A stretch of 64,000 nt of DNA from Azorinus chamasolen (GCA_963576725.1 OY755240.1:29779932-29843931); one strand, 5' to 3'; shown: positions 1-11,267, numbered from the stretch's first letter. Program-made: numbers and translations. The notes: generated from the sequence alone by a model not told the origin.

Positions 1-479
1 ATGATGGTAACTAACTTAATCAAGTTACAAGCCAACAGTTTGGATAGTTATGAGATAGTTACAAGACATGCAAATGTTGCATAACTGTTATAAAATGCAT
101 TTAAGAGTTACAATCCTTGAACTACATAATCAGCTTATGACTGATTGATGGTACATAACTGTTCTAAGTTACTAGCCAGTAGCTTTAAAGTTATGAAATT
201 GCACTAAATCACAACATGTGCCCCAAAAACATTAAGACACTGAAAAGAGCAATAACCAGGGTTTTCATTTTCAGCTGATTGCCGATGGAAACCATCGGCT
301 GAAATGAGTTTTGCATCGGTTGTTTTCTAGAAACCATAAAAATTCAATCTAAGAACATGTCAGTGCCATCTGCTATGTCCAGAAAATAATCGGTTGTTAT
401 GAATGAAAATGAAAACCCTGGCAATAACTCCTGCAATGCTTGACATATAACTAGAACTATCACTAAAGGTGATGAATAC

Positions 480-1395
480 CCCCCGCATGGCAGCCTTGAT
501 TGCAAGTCCAAGTTTGTGACACCAATTACCCATGCAACAGGACCAAATGACAAAAATACTTAAAAGTTCAAGTAGAGAAAATTCTGTAATAGCTGCCACT
601 AAACAAAGGAAAATTGTGTCTTGCACATGTACTATTCGTGTTTAGTATGTATAGCAAGTATCAATTCAATAAGTTTCAAAATGAAGGAGCAGTTCGTGAC
701 ACCAACTCCCCATGTTTCGTGCAAAAATTACCAAAACGTTCAGGGGGAGATAATTCTGCAATGGCCAGCCGTAAATACATGAAAATTGGGTCTTGCACAT
801 GTACCATACATGGCTATTATGTATACCAAATATAAATTCAATAATATTAAAACTGAAGGAAGTGTTTGGGACACCAACTCAACCATATTATATGCCAAAA
901 TGACAAAAACATACTCAAATTTCAGGGGGAGATAATTCTGCAATGGCCAGTGGTAAACGCATGAAAAATGCGTCTTGCACATCTACCATATATTAAATAT
1001 CTTTAAAACTGAAGAGGAAGTTTGCAACCCCCCCCCCCAATGTTTCATGCCAAATTGACCCCAAAAAACTCAAAAGTTCAAGGGGAGATAATTCTGCAAT
1101 GCCCAGCGCTAAACATATGAAAATTGTGTCTTGCATATCTACCATTTATGGTTATTATGTATACCATAAATAAACTGAATAACTTTCAGACTGATGGAGG
1201 AGTTTGCAACACCAACTACTCCTGTTTCATTAAAAAAAGACAAAACAACTCAAAGTTCAGGGGGAGATAATTCTGCAATGGCCAGCAGTAAACACATGAA
1301 AATTGTGTCTTGCACATCTACCATTCGTGGTTGTTATATGTATAGGTAAATTCAGTAACTTCAAAACTGAAACTGGAGTTCGCGACACCAATACA
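480..1395. repeat. Tandem array, about 155-180 bp units, five copies
   Basis: The strings GATAATTCTGCAATGGCCAG, AATTGTGTCTTGCACAT and ACACCAACT recur at roughly 579, 752, 933, 1089 and 1268. Between them run GT(T/G)CAGGGGGAGATAA and TTATGTATAC. A single diverged unit reappears at about 5205-5345. The array lies 3' of the last visible GGNBP2 exon; its small open frames are not genes. Confidence 0.85.
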
Positions 1396-1479
1396 TGTTC
1401 AAATGTTAATTACTTCACATTTTGTATGTTATCATATTTTGGCATATGTGACTATTTGAACTGTAACTAAAGCTCTTAC

Positions 1480-1569
1480 CTCTAGCATGTCTTCTAAGCT
1501 GAATGTCATTCTGTACTGGCCATGATTACTGCAGTCACCCTTACAAGTAGGAATAAAATACCCTTCACA
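1480..1569 (-). CDS. GGNBP2: GGNBP2 coding exon (towards C terminus)
   Basis: A 90-base, phase 0 to 0 exon encoding CEGYFIPTCKGDCSNHGQYR and then MTFSLEDMLE. SLEDMLE resembles the vertebrate SLVELLDE segment near the C terminus. Acceptor GAATTTCAG/T, donor GAG/GTAAGA. The remaining C-terminal exon(s) must lie to the left of base 1, so the gene is cut by the window edge. Confidence 0.78.
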
Positions 1570-1619
1570 CTGAAATTCAAAAAAACCAACATGAGAATAA
1601 GACAGAGCTGCAGATAACG

Positions 1620-3010
1620 GTGCTTACCCAAATACTAAAATCGTCAATTCTCCAACGAACCCTTTACTGTGACCACTCTTTAGAATCGTCTCAAAGCAGG
1701 GTTGGCAAAATGCCGGCATTTATGAGTATTTACCGTGCCGGTGGTAAATACCGGTAAATACCGGGATTTACTGGCGTTTACTGGCACTTACTGGCATTTA
1801 CTGGTATTTGAATTGTCCAGGGGCTTAGCACATATTTAAACCATCCTAATGTGCTTTATTAGTTCTCTAATCATATATATACAAGTTTTGCCTTATGTAT
1901 TTGCAGTGTAAACAACCCAAAAAATAAAATAAAAGGTGTAATTAGGACCCAGCTTGGAAATGCAGGAGCCCTATAGGAATCACAATTTTTATCCACCCGT
2001 CAAAACTTTTGATGTGACATGATAACTCAAACAGTACTTCACATATTGGTTTCATATTAAGGCATATGCTTAGTATCATCAGAGGAAGACACCTATAGTT
2101 TTTGGGTTGAATCTGGTCACTATGTCTAGAGTTATCTGCACTTGATTACAGGGCTCTCTCTCTGTGACTGAGTCAGTTTTCTAGTTTAAGCTGAAATTTG
2201 AATGAACCAAGTTTCATGACAATCAAAAGACTGGCAGTCAGTTGTAGAAAACTGAGTAACAGATAAGAGAAACAATACTGGCCACCTAACCCACTGCAAA
2301 TTACTGTCAGGTCAGCTCTCAAAACAACAGTTTTGACACCTCTACTGGCCTCTATGGTAATTGTTGTAAAAAATACATACTTTTCATTTAAGAGATACAC
2401 ACAATGAACCATGAAGTGTCAAACACAATATAGACAATTTGGAGGGGGAAATGATTCAGGTTAAACCAATCAAACTGCAGTATCAGACAAAGGATTTTGT
2501 CTGTTGTACTGATGATTTTAACACATTGTACCAGCAGAATCATTCCATTATTTAAAGTTAATAGAGCTATACAGGACTTTTCTGTGATACAGATATAAGC
2601 TATCTGATGATTACCCTTGGCAGGGATGAAACAGTTTAAACCCTCAGTAAAATGATGGTCAGAAATCAATAAATAAACTTATCAATATTCCTCTAACCAG
2701 CAATTTAAAACAGCCTTTATAAAAACAATAAACTTCAAAGAAATAATATATATTCCACCTTTTCTGGAGTATTTGCCAGTAAATGCCAGTTTTGGCCATT
2801 TTGGAAGTATTTACCGGACCGGTAAATACCGGTATTTACCAGCGGTATTTACCGCCCCCGGTATTTACCGCCCAACCCTGTCTCAAAGAGACGATTCTAA
2901 TGAGGGGGTCACAGTATAGGGTTTGGTGGAGAAATAAAGGAGCTATTGTTGACAATGTTATGAGCTCTGATAAGATTTCAACAGATATTTGAAGACTTAT
3001 GTCTTTGTAT
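1620..3010. mobile_element. L-type foldback MITE interrupted by the hAT-like element
   Basis: The left half (AAATACTAAAATCGTCAATT, ACTGTGACCACTCTTTAGAA) and the right half (GACGATTCTAATGAGGGGGT, TTTGGTGGAGAAATAAAGG) are inverted copies of each other, separated by the 1184 bp insertion. Other L copies lie at 3.6, 6.1, 8.2, 16.2, 44.4, 51.7 and 52.7 kb. Confidence 0.75.
1697..2880. mobile_element. Non-autonomous hAT-like element, 1184 bp, with 8 bp target duplication
   Basis: Begins CAGGGTTGGCAAAATGCCGG and ends with the inverted CCGCCCAACCCTG. It is flanked on both sides by the perfect 8 bp duplication TCTCAAAG (1689-1696 and 2881-2888). Both ends carry repeated GTAAATACCGG/ACTGGCATTTA subterminal motifs. 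An 8 bp duplication and CAGGG ends are typical of hAT transposons. No transposase frame is present. It is inserted in the loop of an L-type foldback element. Confidence 0.85.
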
Positions 3011-3168
3011 ATCTGCGTTATGCTATCATGCCACTGATCTGATATGTGTACACAGTATATAGTAACCCCACTCCCTCGACCCCTTTCCAGATTGCTGAAT
3101 CCGTCCATCATACTAATATATGTCCACTCTGTTTGCAAAGGTGCCAAAGGCATCTCTATGGAGTAAAT

Positions 3169-3398
3169 TTAACCTTTTCCCTCATAGGCTATATTTAGAT
3201 CCAACCATTTTGAATAAATCTACCGAAAAGGAGCAATAACTAGAGAAAAGATTTATTTTTAGAATTTTGTAGTTTGAACCCATTGTGATAAATAGAGCAT
3301 TTGTTCCTATATGAGCAAATGCTCTATTTATCACAATGGTTTCATAAAATGACTTTTACAGAGGCATAGAAAGGCGTATTTATGGAAGAAAGGGTTAA
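3169..3398. mobile_element. T3-family TTAA MITE
   Basis: TTAA at both ends. The centre is a near-perfect hairpin: CATTGTGATAAATAGAGCAT, tip TTTGTTCCTATATGAGCAAA, and the complement. T3 consensus flanks (GATCCAACC, CTACCGAAAAGGAGC) are present. The right terminus looks T2-like. Confidence 0.85.
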
Positions 3399-3436
3399 AA
3401 GGCAGAATAAGTGCACATACCACCTTGGAGACTCAC

Positions 3437-3567
3437 CTTGTTTCCTTTTGGAAGTGGAGACTTATCACGCCCTCTTTCTGGAGACAGCTCAGACATGGGG
3501 CACTTCCCACGTCTACCACTATCATACACATAGTCCCCTCCACCTCCATCACAGATATGGTCATCAC
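3437..3567 (-). CDS. GGNBP2: GGNBP2 coding exon (glycine-rich, variable region)
   Basis: A 131-base exon in phase 1 encoding DDHICDGGGGDYVYDSGRR and then ELSPERGRDKSPLPKGNK. The acceptor is TGTACTGTCAG/G and the donor AAG/GTGAGT. No clear vertebrate counterpart is recognised. It is assigned because both splice phases and the strand fit the flanking GGNBP2 exons. Confidence 0.72.
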
Positions 3568-3640
3568 CTGACAGTACATGAGAAACAACTATTGAATGTC
3601 GTAATGAGGGGAAAAAAAATTTGATAATATAGAATTGAGC

Positions 3641-4036
3641 TCCAGATAAGATGCGTAAATTTAAATATTTTCAAGAATAACTCCTTTATTTCTCCACTAA
3701 ACCTTAAACTGCGACTATTATTTAGAATCACCTCGAAGAGACAATTCTTATGAGCGGTCACAGTACAGGGTTTGGTGGAGAAACGATGATTTTGGTATTT
3801 GGTTACGCACCTTTATCCCATTCCCTCATATTGATGACTTTGCAAAAGTCACCTGTTGAAACCATTGTGATAAATAGAGCATTTACTCCTATAGGAGGAA
3901 ATGCTCTATTTATCACAATGGTTTCAAAATTCTAAAAATTATCCTTTTCTCTAGTTAATGCTCCCTTTCGGTAGACTTATTCAAAGTGGTTGGATCTAAA
4001 AATAGCATGAGGTAATGGGTTATCTGTAGCTCTGAT
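3641..4036. mobile_element. L-type MITE carrying a nested T3 MITE
   Basis: The left end TCCAGATAAGATGCG and the right end ATCTGTAGCTC enclose the L stem (TTTCTCCACTAAACC...GGTTTGGTGGAGAAA). A T3 element (3814-4023, hairpin tip CATTTACTCCTATAGGAGGA) is inserted near the right end and is flanked by TTAT on both sides. Confidence 0.7.
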
Positions 4037-4037
4037 G

Positions 4038-4212
4038 TACAGTAAAACCTTTCTAAAGCAATCACTGAAAAGCAGCATTATTTTGAGTCTTAAAACCAGG
4101 GTGGTAGCCTAATGCAGGACAAAACTAATGCAAATTCTGCATTACTTTCAACCTGTTTTTACAGACACTTATCTCTATGATTTAACTGTTGTTTCAGAAG
4201 GGTTCTACTGTA
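4038..4212. mobile_element. P-family TA-flanked MITE (diverged)
   Basis: Begins TACAGTAAAACCTTTCTA and ends GGGTTCTACTGTA. The interior keeps a weak TAATGCAGGA/CTGCATTA inversion. Confidence 0.65.
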
Positions 4213-4360
4213 TTTTGCATTCACCCTTTCCTTTATATAAACGCCTTTTCACCCATTTACAGAGAAGACCCACATCAGACGGCTCCTAAAGAAGCCGTAT
4301 GAACAAGGTCTGCTTCTTGTATCTGCTTCTGCCAAGGTAGAAAAAAATCCTGTGTTCATA

Positions 4361-4568
4361 TACAGTAAAACCTCTCTATAATGGCCACTAAATTGTATTA
4401 ATTATTTGGTATTTATGGCAGGTGGCTGCTTAAAGCAAGCTGAAAGTAAAACAGAACGCTCCTATAGGAGCGTTCTGTTTTACTTTCACCTTGCTTTAAG
4501 TAGCCACCTGCCTTTAACACAAAATACTTGATTTAATTTAGTGGTCGTTATAGAGAGGTTTTACTGTA
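4361..4568. mobile_element. P-family TA-flanked MITE
   Basis: Perfect ends TACAGTAAAACCTCTCTATA / TATAGAGAGGTTTTACTGTA with TA at each boundary. Central stem CTGAAAGTAAAACAGAAC with tip GCTCCTATAGGAGC. CAG ends with TA duplication suggest a pogo/Tc1-mariner relative (inference). Confidence 0.9.
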
Positions 4569-4622
4569 CCAATATAAAAATTCAGCTGATGAATATTCAT
4601 GATGTCACTATTCCAGAATTCC

Positions 4623-4875
4623 TTAACCCTTTCCCTCATATAAACATGTTTTCACGCTTTGCAAACAGAGTAGACCCAGATCAGACCTTTCCTATAGGAG
4701 CCGAATGATCAGGGTCTGCTCTGTTTGCCAACAGAATTTCATATATCTGTTTCTTTACTTTACATCTAAAATGACTACAATGTTCCACTTTCCATATTTC
4801 AAAATAACTATTTTGTCCATGACTGTTCAGTAGGTATTGAAATTTGTAATTAATATAGAACAGGGAAAGGGTTAA
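4623..4875. mobile_element. T1-family TTAA MITE
   Basis: TTAACCCTTTCCC at one end and GGGAAAGGGTTAA at the other, 253 bp. Central imperfect hairpin GTAGACCCAGATCAGACC...GATCAGGGTCTGCTCTG. TTAA with CCC ends suggests piggyBac-type mobilisation (inference). Confidence 0.9.
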
Positions 4876-5204
4876 ATGAATATTCAACTGGGAAATGGTT
4901 ATACAAATCATTGAAACTTTAGAAAGAACTTATATCTACGATTTTATTTTATAGTAACAGTTTCTAAGTTTATCTGCCAAGTGGTACTCACAGGCCTCTA
5001 CCTAGTCATTCGAATGAATACAAACAAGATAGGGATTGAGTGAAAAGTAAGTCAGTAAACCATTAATTCAGGGGCAGGTGACTCCATCTAACCTGGAGAC
5101 AGGCAAACAAACATTACTTAATGCACAACTACAATTCATATAGACCATTGAATATAAACTTACATTGAAATCTGAGTTATATGTAAACTATCTATGTAAC
5201 AGGA

Positions 5205-5345
5205 CCAAATGACAAAAATACCCAACGTTTAAAGGGAGATAATTCTGCAAAGTGTGCAGCTAAACACATGAAAGTTGTGTCTTGCACATTTACTAGTCGC
5301 GGTTATTATGTATACTAAATATAAACTCAACAAGAGTGTTCAGAG
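5205..5345. repeat. Solo unit of the 0.5-1.4 kb tandem array
   Basis: Contains AGGGAGATAATTCTGCAAA, CACATGAAAGTTGTGTCTTG and GGTTATTATGTATACTAAAT, matching the units at 480-1395, in an intron of GGNBP2. Confidence 0.75.
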
Positions 5346-5709
5346 TGCTCACAGGGGACACACAAACTTAATCAATTGGAGTGCAAATGAGAGGAAGACA
5401 AACCTATAATTTGAAAGCTCTATACTGATTAGTTAAGAAATGACGACCAAAAAACAGAGAGGATGGACAGACAAACAGACAGACTATGGAAAAAAGATCC
5501 TTAAGTGATACACTGCCTCTGGGCAAGTGACATAATAACTTCAAAACTGAAGGAGGAATTTGCAACACCACCTATCCATGGATAGATCGCTAGTCCGCCA
5601 GACAGGGTGAATCAAGTACCCCCTCAAAAAAGTTTGCAGGGGTATAATAAATCAACAGGTTATGGTTAAACAGAAAATGCAGATCTGTTACAGATGTATT
5701 TTGTGTAAC

Positions 5710-6046
5710 CTTTATTATCAGTAAAAGTAATCTCACCATCTAGGGCACTACACATGCCATCTGAGCATACAATGTCGGACCCGTCATTGGAACTTGGCAC
5801 GCTACAACTCTCGTAGCCATCCCCACAAGATGAGTAACCATTGTCACTGCTTCGACTAAACAGACTGAGCGGCTTGCATGAGGGTGCAGCGTTGAGAGGG
5901 CGTGGATCGCAAGTTTTCTCGCAACTACGACAGCTTTCCATGGAGGCGAGGGTGGTGTTGGAGTTGTGGTCACCACAGTCATGGTGAGAGAGACTGGAGC
6001 AAGACTGGGGAGGAATCTTTGTTTTATTGCAGGCAGAAGTATCACA
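5710..6046 (-). CDS. GGNBP2: GGNBP2 coding exon (Cys/Ser-rich region)
   Basis: Encodes 112 residues rich in cysteine and serine. The block SSDNGYSSCGDGYESCS followed by NDGSDIVCSDGMC matches the vertebrate segment NGSDCGYSSSMEGSETGSREGSDVACTEGIC. The region is otherwise low in conservation and probably disordered. Acceptor TTTGTTTCAG/T; donor AAAG/GTTACA, unusual but phase-consistent with the next exon. Confidence 0.88.
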
Positions 6047-6116
6047 CTGAAACAAAACAAAACATACCTTCAACATACAGTAATGTGATTAGACTCGAAC
6101 ATCTTACCTCATACAG

Positions 6117-6240
6117 AATAACAGATACAGCTGCATACTCAAATAAAAAAATCTTCATTTCTCCACCAAACCTTATGTTGTGACCACTCTTTAGAATCGT
6201 CTCTTTGCAACAATTCTAAAGAGTTGTCACAATATTGGAT
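6117..6240. mobile_element. L-type MITE, truncated
   Basis: CATTTCTCCACCAAACCTTA, GTGACCACTCTTTAGAATCG and part of the complementary arm remain; the right end is lost. Lies upstream of the 5710-6046 exon in the GGNBP2 intron. Confidence 0.65.
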
Positions 6241-7129
6241 CACAACATCCTATCCATAACCTGTGAAACTAAATATCATTTTTGGGCAGATCAGAACCGA
6301 ATGATCAAGTGTTCTTTAGAGATAATAGAAAGGTATGTCTGGATTTCAGCAAAAAAGAAGAGATATCACGTCGCGGAATGCTTTTACTATTGGTCTGCCT
6401 ATGCCGAACCATAGCTATATGTTCTAAATTTGGTAAGACTACTGTCAGCAAAAATTGTAATGTTAATGTTTGAAATATGGCCAGTTTTTAGACAAGTGGT
6501 AGTTAATGAAAGGTAAATTTATTCAGAGGTTGTATCTAAATATAGCCTATGAAGGAATGGGCTGAAGGCATATTTATGGAGTAAAGAGGTTAAAGATAAG
6601 CTGTAAGAAGGCCATCCCTTATTCAGAAATAACTGTCTCATATGTGAAATCAAACTTCACCAGCATCTAATCTTATACACCACCAAATGAGTGTCATGCA
6701 TCTGAACACAAAAGGAACAATAAATAATCTGTTTTCTATAACTAAAAGTGTTCCATTATCACAGCTTTTTGTTTAAAACCAATGTCAAAAAGGCTTTCTT
6801 GTGGGTTTTTTTCTATTGTTTGCGTACACAACCTCGATTAACCAATCACAAGCAGCTTTTTAACCATAAGCATTTTACTATGAAGAACAGTGTCGCAGTA
6901 TTATAAAGTAATTCTTTGTCAATTAGTTCCGTATTTCGCAAGGCGGAAGAATTAGCAAATTTGTAATTCCTGATTTTTCACGATAATTTCAATCGGTTAA
7001 TAATGACAATCCCGGCTTAAGAGACGCCAAGTTACTCAGCATCTCCTATAGATCCAGACTCTTTCAAAGATAAACAATTAGTGTGGGAAGTTTTTTCACA
7101 TCTATAGCAACATGACAGCATGTACTTAC

Positions 7130-7330
7130 TTGACTGCACCCTTTCTCTTCTTCATCTTCATCACAGATGTTGTGGTTTTCTTTCTCCTGGACCTCTGCTG
7201 ATTTAGCTTTCTTGCGCTTCTTTTTCTGTCGTTTTTTTTCCTGCCGCTGTTCTCTCACCCGCTCTTCCTCCAACAACTCCTCACACATAAGCTCTAAGTT
7301 GGACACCCCCTGTTTTCTCTCTAGTGCCAT
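7130..7330 (-). CDS. GGNBP2: GGNBP2 coding exon (charged coiled-coil region)
   Basis: Encodes 67 residues: GVSNLELMCEELLEEERVRE, then a lysine/arginine/glutamate-rich stretch (EKKRQKKKRKK), then an acidic run. Vertebrate GGNBP2 has the same order (LEQLCEEFSEEERVREL followed by EKKRQKRKNRRKNK). A coiled coil with a basic patch is likely. Acceptor AATTTACAG/A, donor CAA/GTAAGT, phase 0 on both sides. Confidence 0.93.
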
Positions 7331-7716
7331 CTGTAAATTCAAGCCGAATGTAAAGAAACATACTACTGACACAAAAAATCTTATACAATCAGTTTTGTTT
7401 CACATAAGGCACTCAGTAATTAGGCAGCATATCACATTCAAACTGTCACTCTGATAGTAAACATATTTCAGATTTTTAAGAAATACTTTAAATCAAGCAT
7501 GCATAGAGTATTGCATCTTTTTGGTGTTGAAAAGGTGTTATTTTTTATGCTTTTTAAAAAGTCACTTATGTCTGATGGCTAAAATTTTGATAAGCATCTG
7601 AAAAATGTAAGATTTATAAAAGGAGTTAAAAATGGTAAACAATCAGACTAATAAATCTGTCTTTTGTCCTTATTTCATTCCATGATATACATATGGTTGA
7701 AAAAGTGAGCAGGTAC

Positions 7717-7897
7717 CTCAAAGCTCTTCTTTAAGGCGTCTACTCCCAGGAAGAAAAGTATCTGCCACGTTTGTTCCTCAGCTTTCAACTTCTGCCATAT
7801 TTTGTGGAGACGCTCATACGTATGGATGCCAAGGCATGTCAGCACCTCTTCCTGGGCAATGTCCAAAGTTTTGGCATGGCGGTCACGTCGCCCATTA
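7717..7897 (-). CDS. GGNBP2: GGNBP2 coding exon (RRDRHAKT / helical core)
   Basis: Encodes 60 residues including GRRDRHAKTLDIAQEEVL, YERLHKIWQKLKAEEQTWQ and LGVDALKKSFE, all near-identical to vertebrate GGNBP2. The acceptor is GTTCTTTAG/T and the donor GAG/GTACCT (phase 0). A T3-type MITE ends 22 bp upstream of the acceptor, so part of the splice-signal region is transposon-derived. Position and phase fit the neighbouring exons. Confidence 0.95.
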
Positions 7898-7919
7898 CTA
7901 AAGAACACCAGAACAGATC

Positions 7920-8148
7920 TTAACCCATTCCCACTTAGGCTATTTTTAGATCTAACCTCTTTGATTAAGTCTACCAAAAAGGAGCATTATCTAGAGAAAA
8001 GGAATTTTTCAGAATTGTGTAGTTTTGAAACCATTGTGATAAATAGAGCATTTGCTCCTGTGGAGCAAATGCTCTATTTATCACAATGGTTTCACACAGT
8101 GACTTTTACAGAAGCGTCAAAAGGCGTCAATATGCGGGAATGGGTTAA
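7920..8148. mobile_element. T3-family TTAA MITE beside a GGNBP2 splice acceptor
   Basis: TTAACCCATTCCC...GGGAATGGGTTAA. Perfect central hairpin with GAAACCATTGTGATAAATAG and tip TTTGCTCCTGTGGAGCAAA. The element stops 22 bp from the acceptor of the 7717-7897 exon. Confidence 0.92.
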
Positions 8149-8397
8149 TTATAAATGCAGAGCTATAGATATGTGTTTTATATATTCATACCCTAAAATC
8201 GCCATTTTTTTTTTACCAAACGCTATGTTGTGACCACATAGTTATAGATTTATATATATGTGTGCATATTCAAATACTAAAATTGTAATTTCACCACTAA
8301 GCCCTATGTTATGACCAAACTTAAGAATCATCTGGAAGCGACAAATCTAAAGACCATTCACAACGCAGGATTTGGTTGAGAAATAAAGGAGCTATTT

Positions 8398-8675
8398 TTA
8401 ACCCTTTCCCCTCATATAAAAGTGTTTTCACACATGTATCTGCAAACAGAGGAGACCCAGATCAGATGGCTCCTATAGGAGCCGTCTGATCAGGGTCTGC
8501 TATGTTTGCTAATAGAATTTAAAATATCTGTTTCATTATTTCCTAAAATGACTACAATGTTCCATCTTCCATATTTCATTATTTCCATCTTCCATATTTC
8601 ATTATAACTATTCTGTCCATGAATATTCAGTAGGTACTGAAATTTGGAATAAATATAGAACAGGGAAAGGGTTAA
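8398..8675. mobile_element. T1-family TTAA MITE
   Basis: TTAA at both ends; central hairpin CCAGATCAGATGGCTCC/TATA/GGAGCCGTCTGATC. It contains a small internal duplication (TCCATCTTCCATATTTCATT). Its right TTAA is also the left TTAA of the next element. Confidence 0.9.
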
Positions 8676-8914
8676 CCCTTTACTCTATGAATATCTATGT
8701 ACGAAAAATTGACATAATAAATATTAATTAGATTCATAATGCCACATAGACATAGGAATTTTTAGCTGAGTCAGACACTGTAGATTCATATCTATATTAT
8801 TGCATGAACAAACATAGCAGAACCTGAAATGGTTGCTCCTGTAGGAGCCGTCTGATCTGGGTATTCTTTGTTTGAAAAGGCATAGAAAGGTGTATTCATG
8901 GAGTGAAGGCTTAA
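8672..8914. mobile_element. T2-family TTAA MITE sharing its TTAA with its neighbour
   Basis: TTAACCCTTTACTC start, GGAGTGAAGGCTTAA end. The left arm of the core is shortened; TTGCTCCTGTAGGAGCCGTC remains. Confidence 0.8.
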
Positions 8915-9474
8915 AAATACATGAGTAGATAATTTACGTATCTTATCTGTAAAAGTAAGAATCAACAAGAGCTGTCTGCGGACAGCACGCTCCCCTTTTC
9001 TTGTGCTGAACAGAGTAGTGGAAGTCTACGTTGAAAAAGAGGCATAACTATGGCAAAATTAGTTAAGGGTTTCCTGCCCTTGTGAAATTGGTACCCCTTC
9101 TGATAGTAAAACATGCATATCAAATTTTAACCAAATACCTTTGATGGTTTCTAAGAAATGGACCTTAACAAAAAGGTTAACCAACACTGACGAGAGGGTC
9201 ATGAAAATAGCTCCACTTTTCGTAAAAGTGGTGATAAAAATGATTGCCAGAGCTCACATGTTTGCAAAAAGTCTTCAGACAGACATTTCTAGGCATGAAA
9301 TGTTTACGATCTTTGTCTCAGTAGGGGTAATGTCACAGTAAATAGCCATGATATAAAGTTTTGGAGCACAGCACAGTCTAACAACAAGAAAAACTTTATT
9401 CTTCAATATACACAAAAGTTCACAACTTAGAACATTTGAGAAAAAAATCACGTTCCTGTGATGACGTTACCTAC

Positions 9475-9678
9475 CTTCCAATAAGCTCCGGCTCTGCTCG
9501 CCCAATCAGGTGGGCTATGAAGTCTGTATCACAGAGCATGTGTATGTGGCGCTCCTGGGGGCAGCAGCGCAGCCCCTCATACAGGGCCGGGCAATAACCC
9601 TTCTCCTTCTGGCTGTCAATGTCCCCGACCAAAATACTGTAAGCTCTCAACACTTTTGACTTGCACTCTGAACAAAAC
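9475..9678 (-). CDS. GGNBP2: GGNBP2 coding exon (cysteine-rich, most conserved)
   Basis: Encodes 67 residues beginning FCSECKSKVLRAYSILVGD and including CPALYEGLRCC and HIHMLCDTDFIAHLIGRAEPE. This is the cysteine/histidine-rich core of GGNBP2 and nearly identical to the vertebrate form. The CxxC, CC and HIH residues suggest zinc binding (family knowledge plus inference). The acceptor is TATTGTCAG/G and the donor AAG/GTAGGT. The flanking intron starts with a TTAA-bounded MITE only 13 bp from the acceptor. Confidence 0.95.
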
Positions 9679-9691
9679 CTGACAATAAACA

Positions 9692-9913
9692 TTAACCCTT
9701 TACTCCATGAATATTCATTGTAAGAAATAATGACATGATGAATATGTATTATTAATTAGATTAGTTTTAATAAACACAGGAACACAGAATGGCAGAAACT
9801 GTATATTCATATCTAATATTATTTCATAAGCAACAGAGCAGAGGAGCCGTCTGATCTGGGTCTCCTGTGTTTACAAAGGGGTAGAAAGGCGTATTTATGG
9901 AGTAAACGGTTAA
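9692..9913. mobile_element. T2-family TTAA MITE 13 bp from a GGNBP2 acceptor
   Basis: TTAACCCTTTACTCCATGAA at one end, GGAGTAAACGGTTAA at the other. The central palindrome is partly deleted. On the gene strand the terminus reads GGGTTAATG directly upstream of the acceptor of the 9475-9678 exon. Confidence 0.88.
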
Positions 9914-9945
9914 ATCACCTTCAGCCCTATAATGGCTATCTAGTA

Positions 9946-10157
9946 TTAACCCTCTGAGGGCTAATCGGAATGGTCTATAATTAACAGCACATGGACAAGG
10001 CCTTTTTTGGCAATGGCAGAAACTGTAGAATCACATCTATATGATAACAAACAAACCGAGCAGACCCTGATCAGACTGCTTCTACCTGAACCACCTGATC
10101 TGGGTCTACTCTGATTGCAAAGGTGTGAAAAGGCATTTATATGAGGGGAAGGGTTAA
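9946..10157. mobile_element. T1/T2-type TTAA MITE
   Basis: TTAACCCTCTGAGG start, GGGGAAGGGTTAA end. Core GAGCAGACCCTGATCAGACT...CCTGATCTGGGTCTACTCTG with a degraded tip. Confidence 0.8.
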
Positions 10158-10496
10158 ACAAGGATTGTATCCAAAAGTTTTTTCTTATAGAGTTACATTA
10201 GAATCACAGTAAACTATCTCTTTTCATCTAAAAAAATAATTTCCGATAAACAGACAGAGTAAAAACAATCATTGAAACTTTACTTCAATCGAAAATAAAA
10301 ACACAATAACACCCCCAAACACACACCCTTCAATTTGGGACATAAATTAAAGGAGAAAGTTGAACAAAAATAATTGCTTAAAACATTTCTTGTACATATA
10401 AGACCTCACGCAAATATAGTCTACAATTTACTGACTTAGGATTGAGATACTGAATACATCTGTAGTCATTGCCATTTACTGTATTTAGTCATAATA

Positions 10497-10724
10497 TTAA
10501 CCCTTTACTCCATGCATATTCATGTTAGATATTATGACATGAATATTAATTACTAGAATTTTCAAAATGGCACACAAACTTTTGGCCAGGGCAGAAACTG
10601 TAGAATCATACCTATATTATATCATAGCAAATAGAGCAGACCCGGATCAGAAGGCTCCTATAAGAGCCCTGTCTGATCTGAGTCTACTCTGTTTGCAAAG
10701 GCGTATTTATGGAGTAAAAATTTA
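10497..10724. mobile_element. T2-family TTAA MITE
   Basis: TTAACCCTTTACTCCATGCA start; the right end has drifted (GGAGTAAAAATTTA). Core AGAAGGCTCCTATAAGAGCC. Confidence 0.8.
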
Positions 10725-10879
10725 GACAACCAATCTTTCCTCTCTAAAAGTCACTTGGTGAAACTGAATAGGACGATTTTAAATGAACAACTAATGTAGC
10801 AAAAAGTGTAGACTCACATCAAACCAATCCTTCGAGAGCAGCTTGACCTGGATCTGACTATATCACAAATTGAATCATT

Positions 10880-11086
10880 TACAGTAAAAACCCTCTAAAC
10901 CAGACTTTCAAATTATTATAAACATCGGTCTTGGAGACTGGTGGCAACTTAATGCAAGGAGAAAGTCAAGCAGAAAGCTCCTCTAGGAGTTTTCTACATG
11001 AATTTCACCTAGCATTAAGCACATACTGTCTAAAAGTATCTAAATTCTTCTCTACTAAAATTCCAGTTTAGAGGGGTTTTACTGTA
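10880..11086. mobile_element. P-family TA-flanked MITE
   Basis: TACAGTAAAAACCCTCTAAA to AGAGGGGTTTTACTGTA; stem GCAGAAAGCTCCTCTAGGAG. TA at each boundary. Confidence 0.88.
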
Positions 11087-11267
11087 TAACAAAAATTGTG
11101 ATGGACAAAATGCCTAATGACAAGGGTAAATCTATATAACCCCCACCCACTCCATCCCGTTTGAAAATGAAGGGAATACGAGATGACATGTAACTGATCT
11201 GAATACACATTCACATACCCTTTGGGCCTATCATATTTCAACATTCTGAGATTCTGTGATGACTTAC

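Noticed and set aside
7167..8233. Plus-strand frames over 7.2-8.2 kb
   Set aside because: Antisense to strongly conserved GGNBP2 exons and continuing into a MITE.
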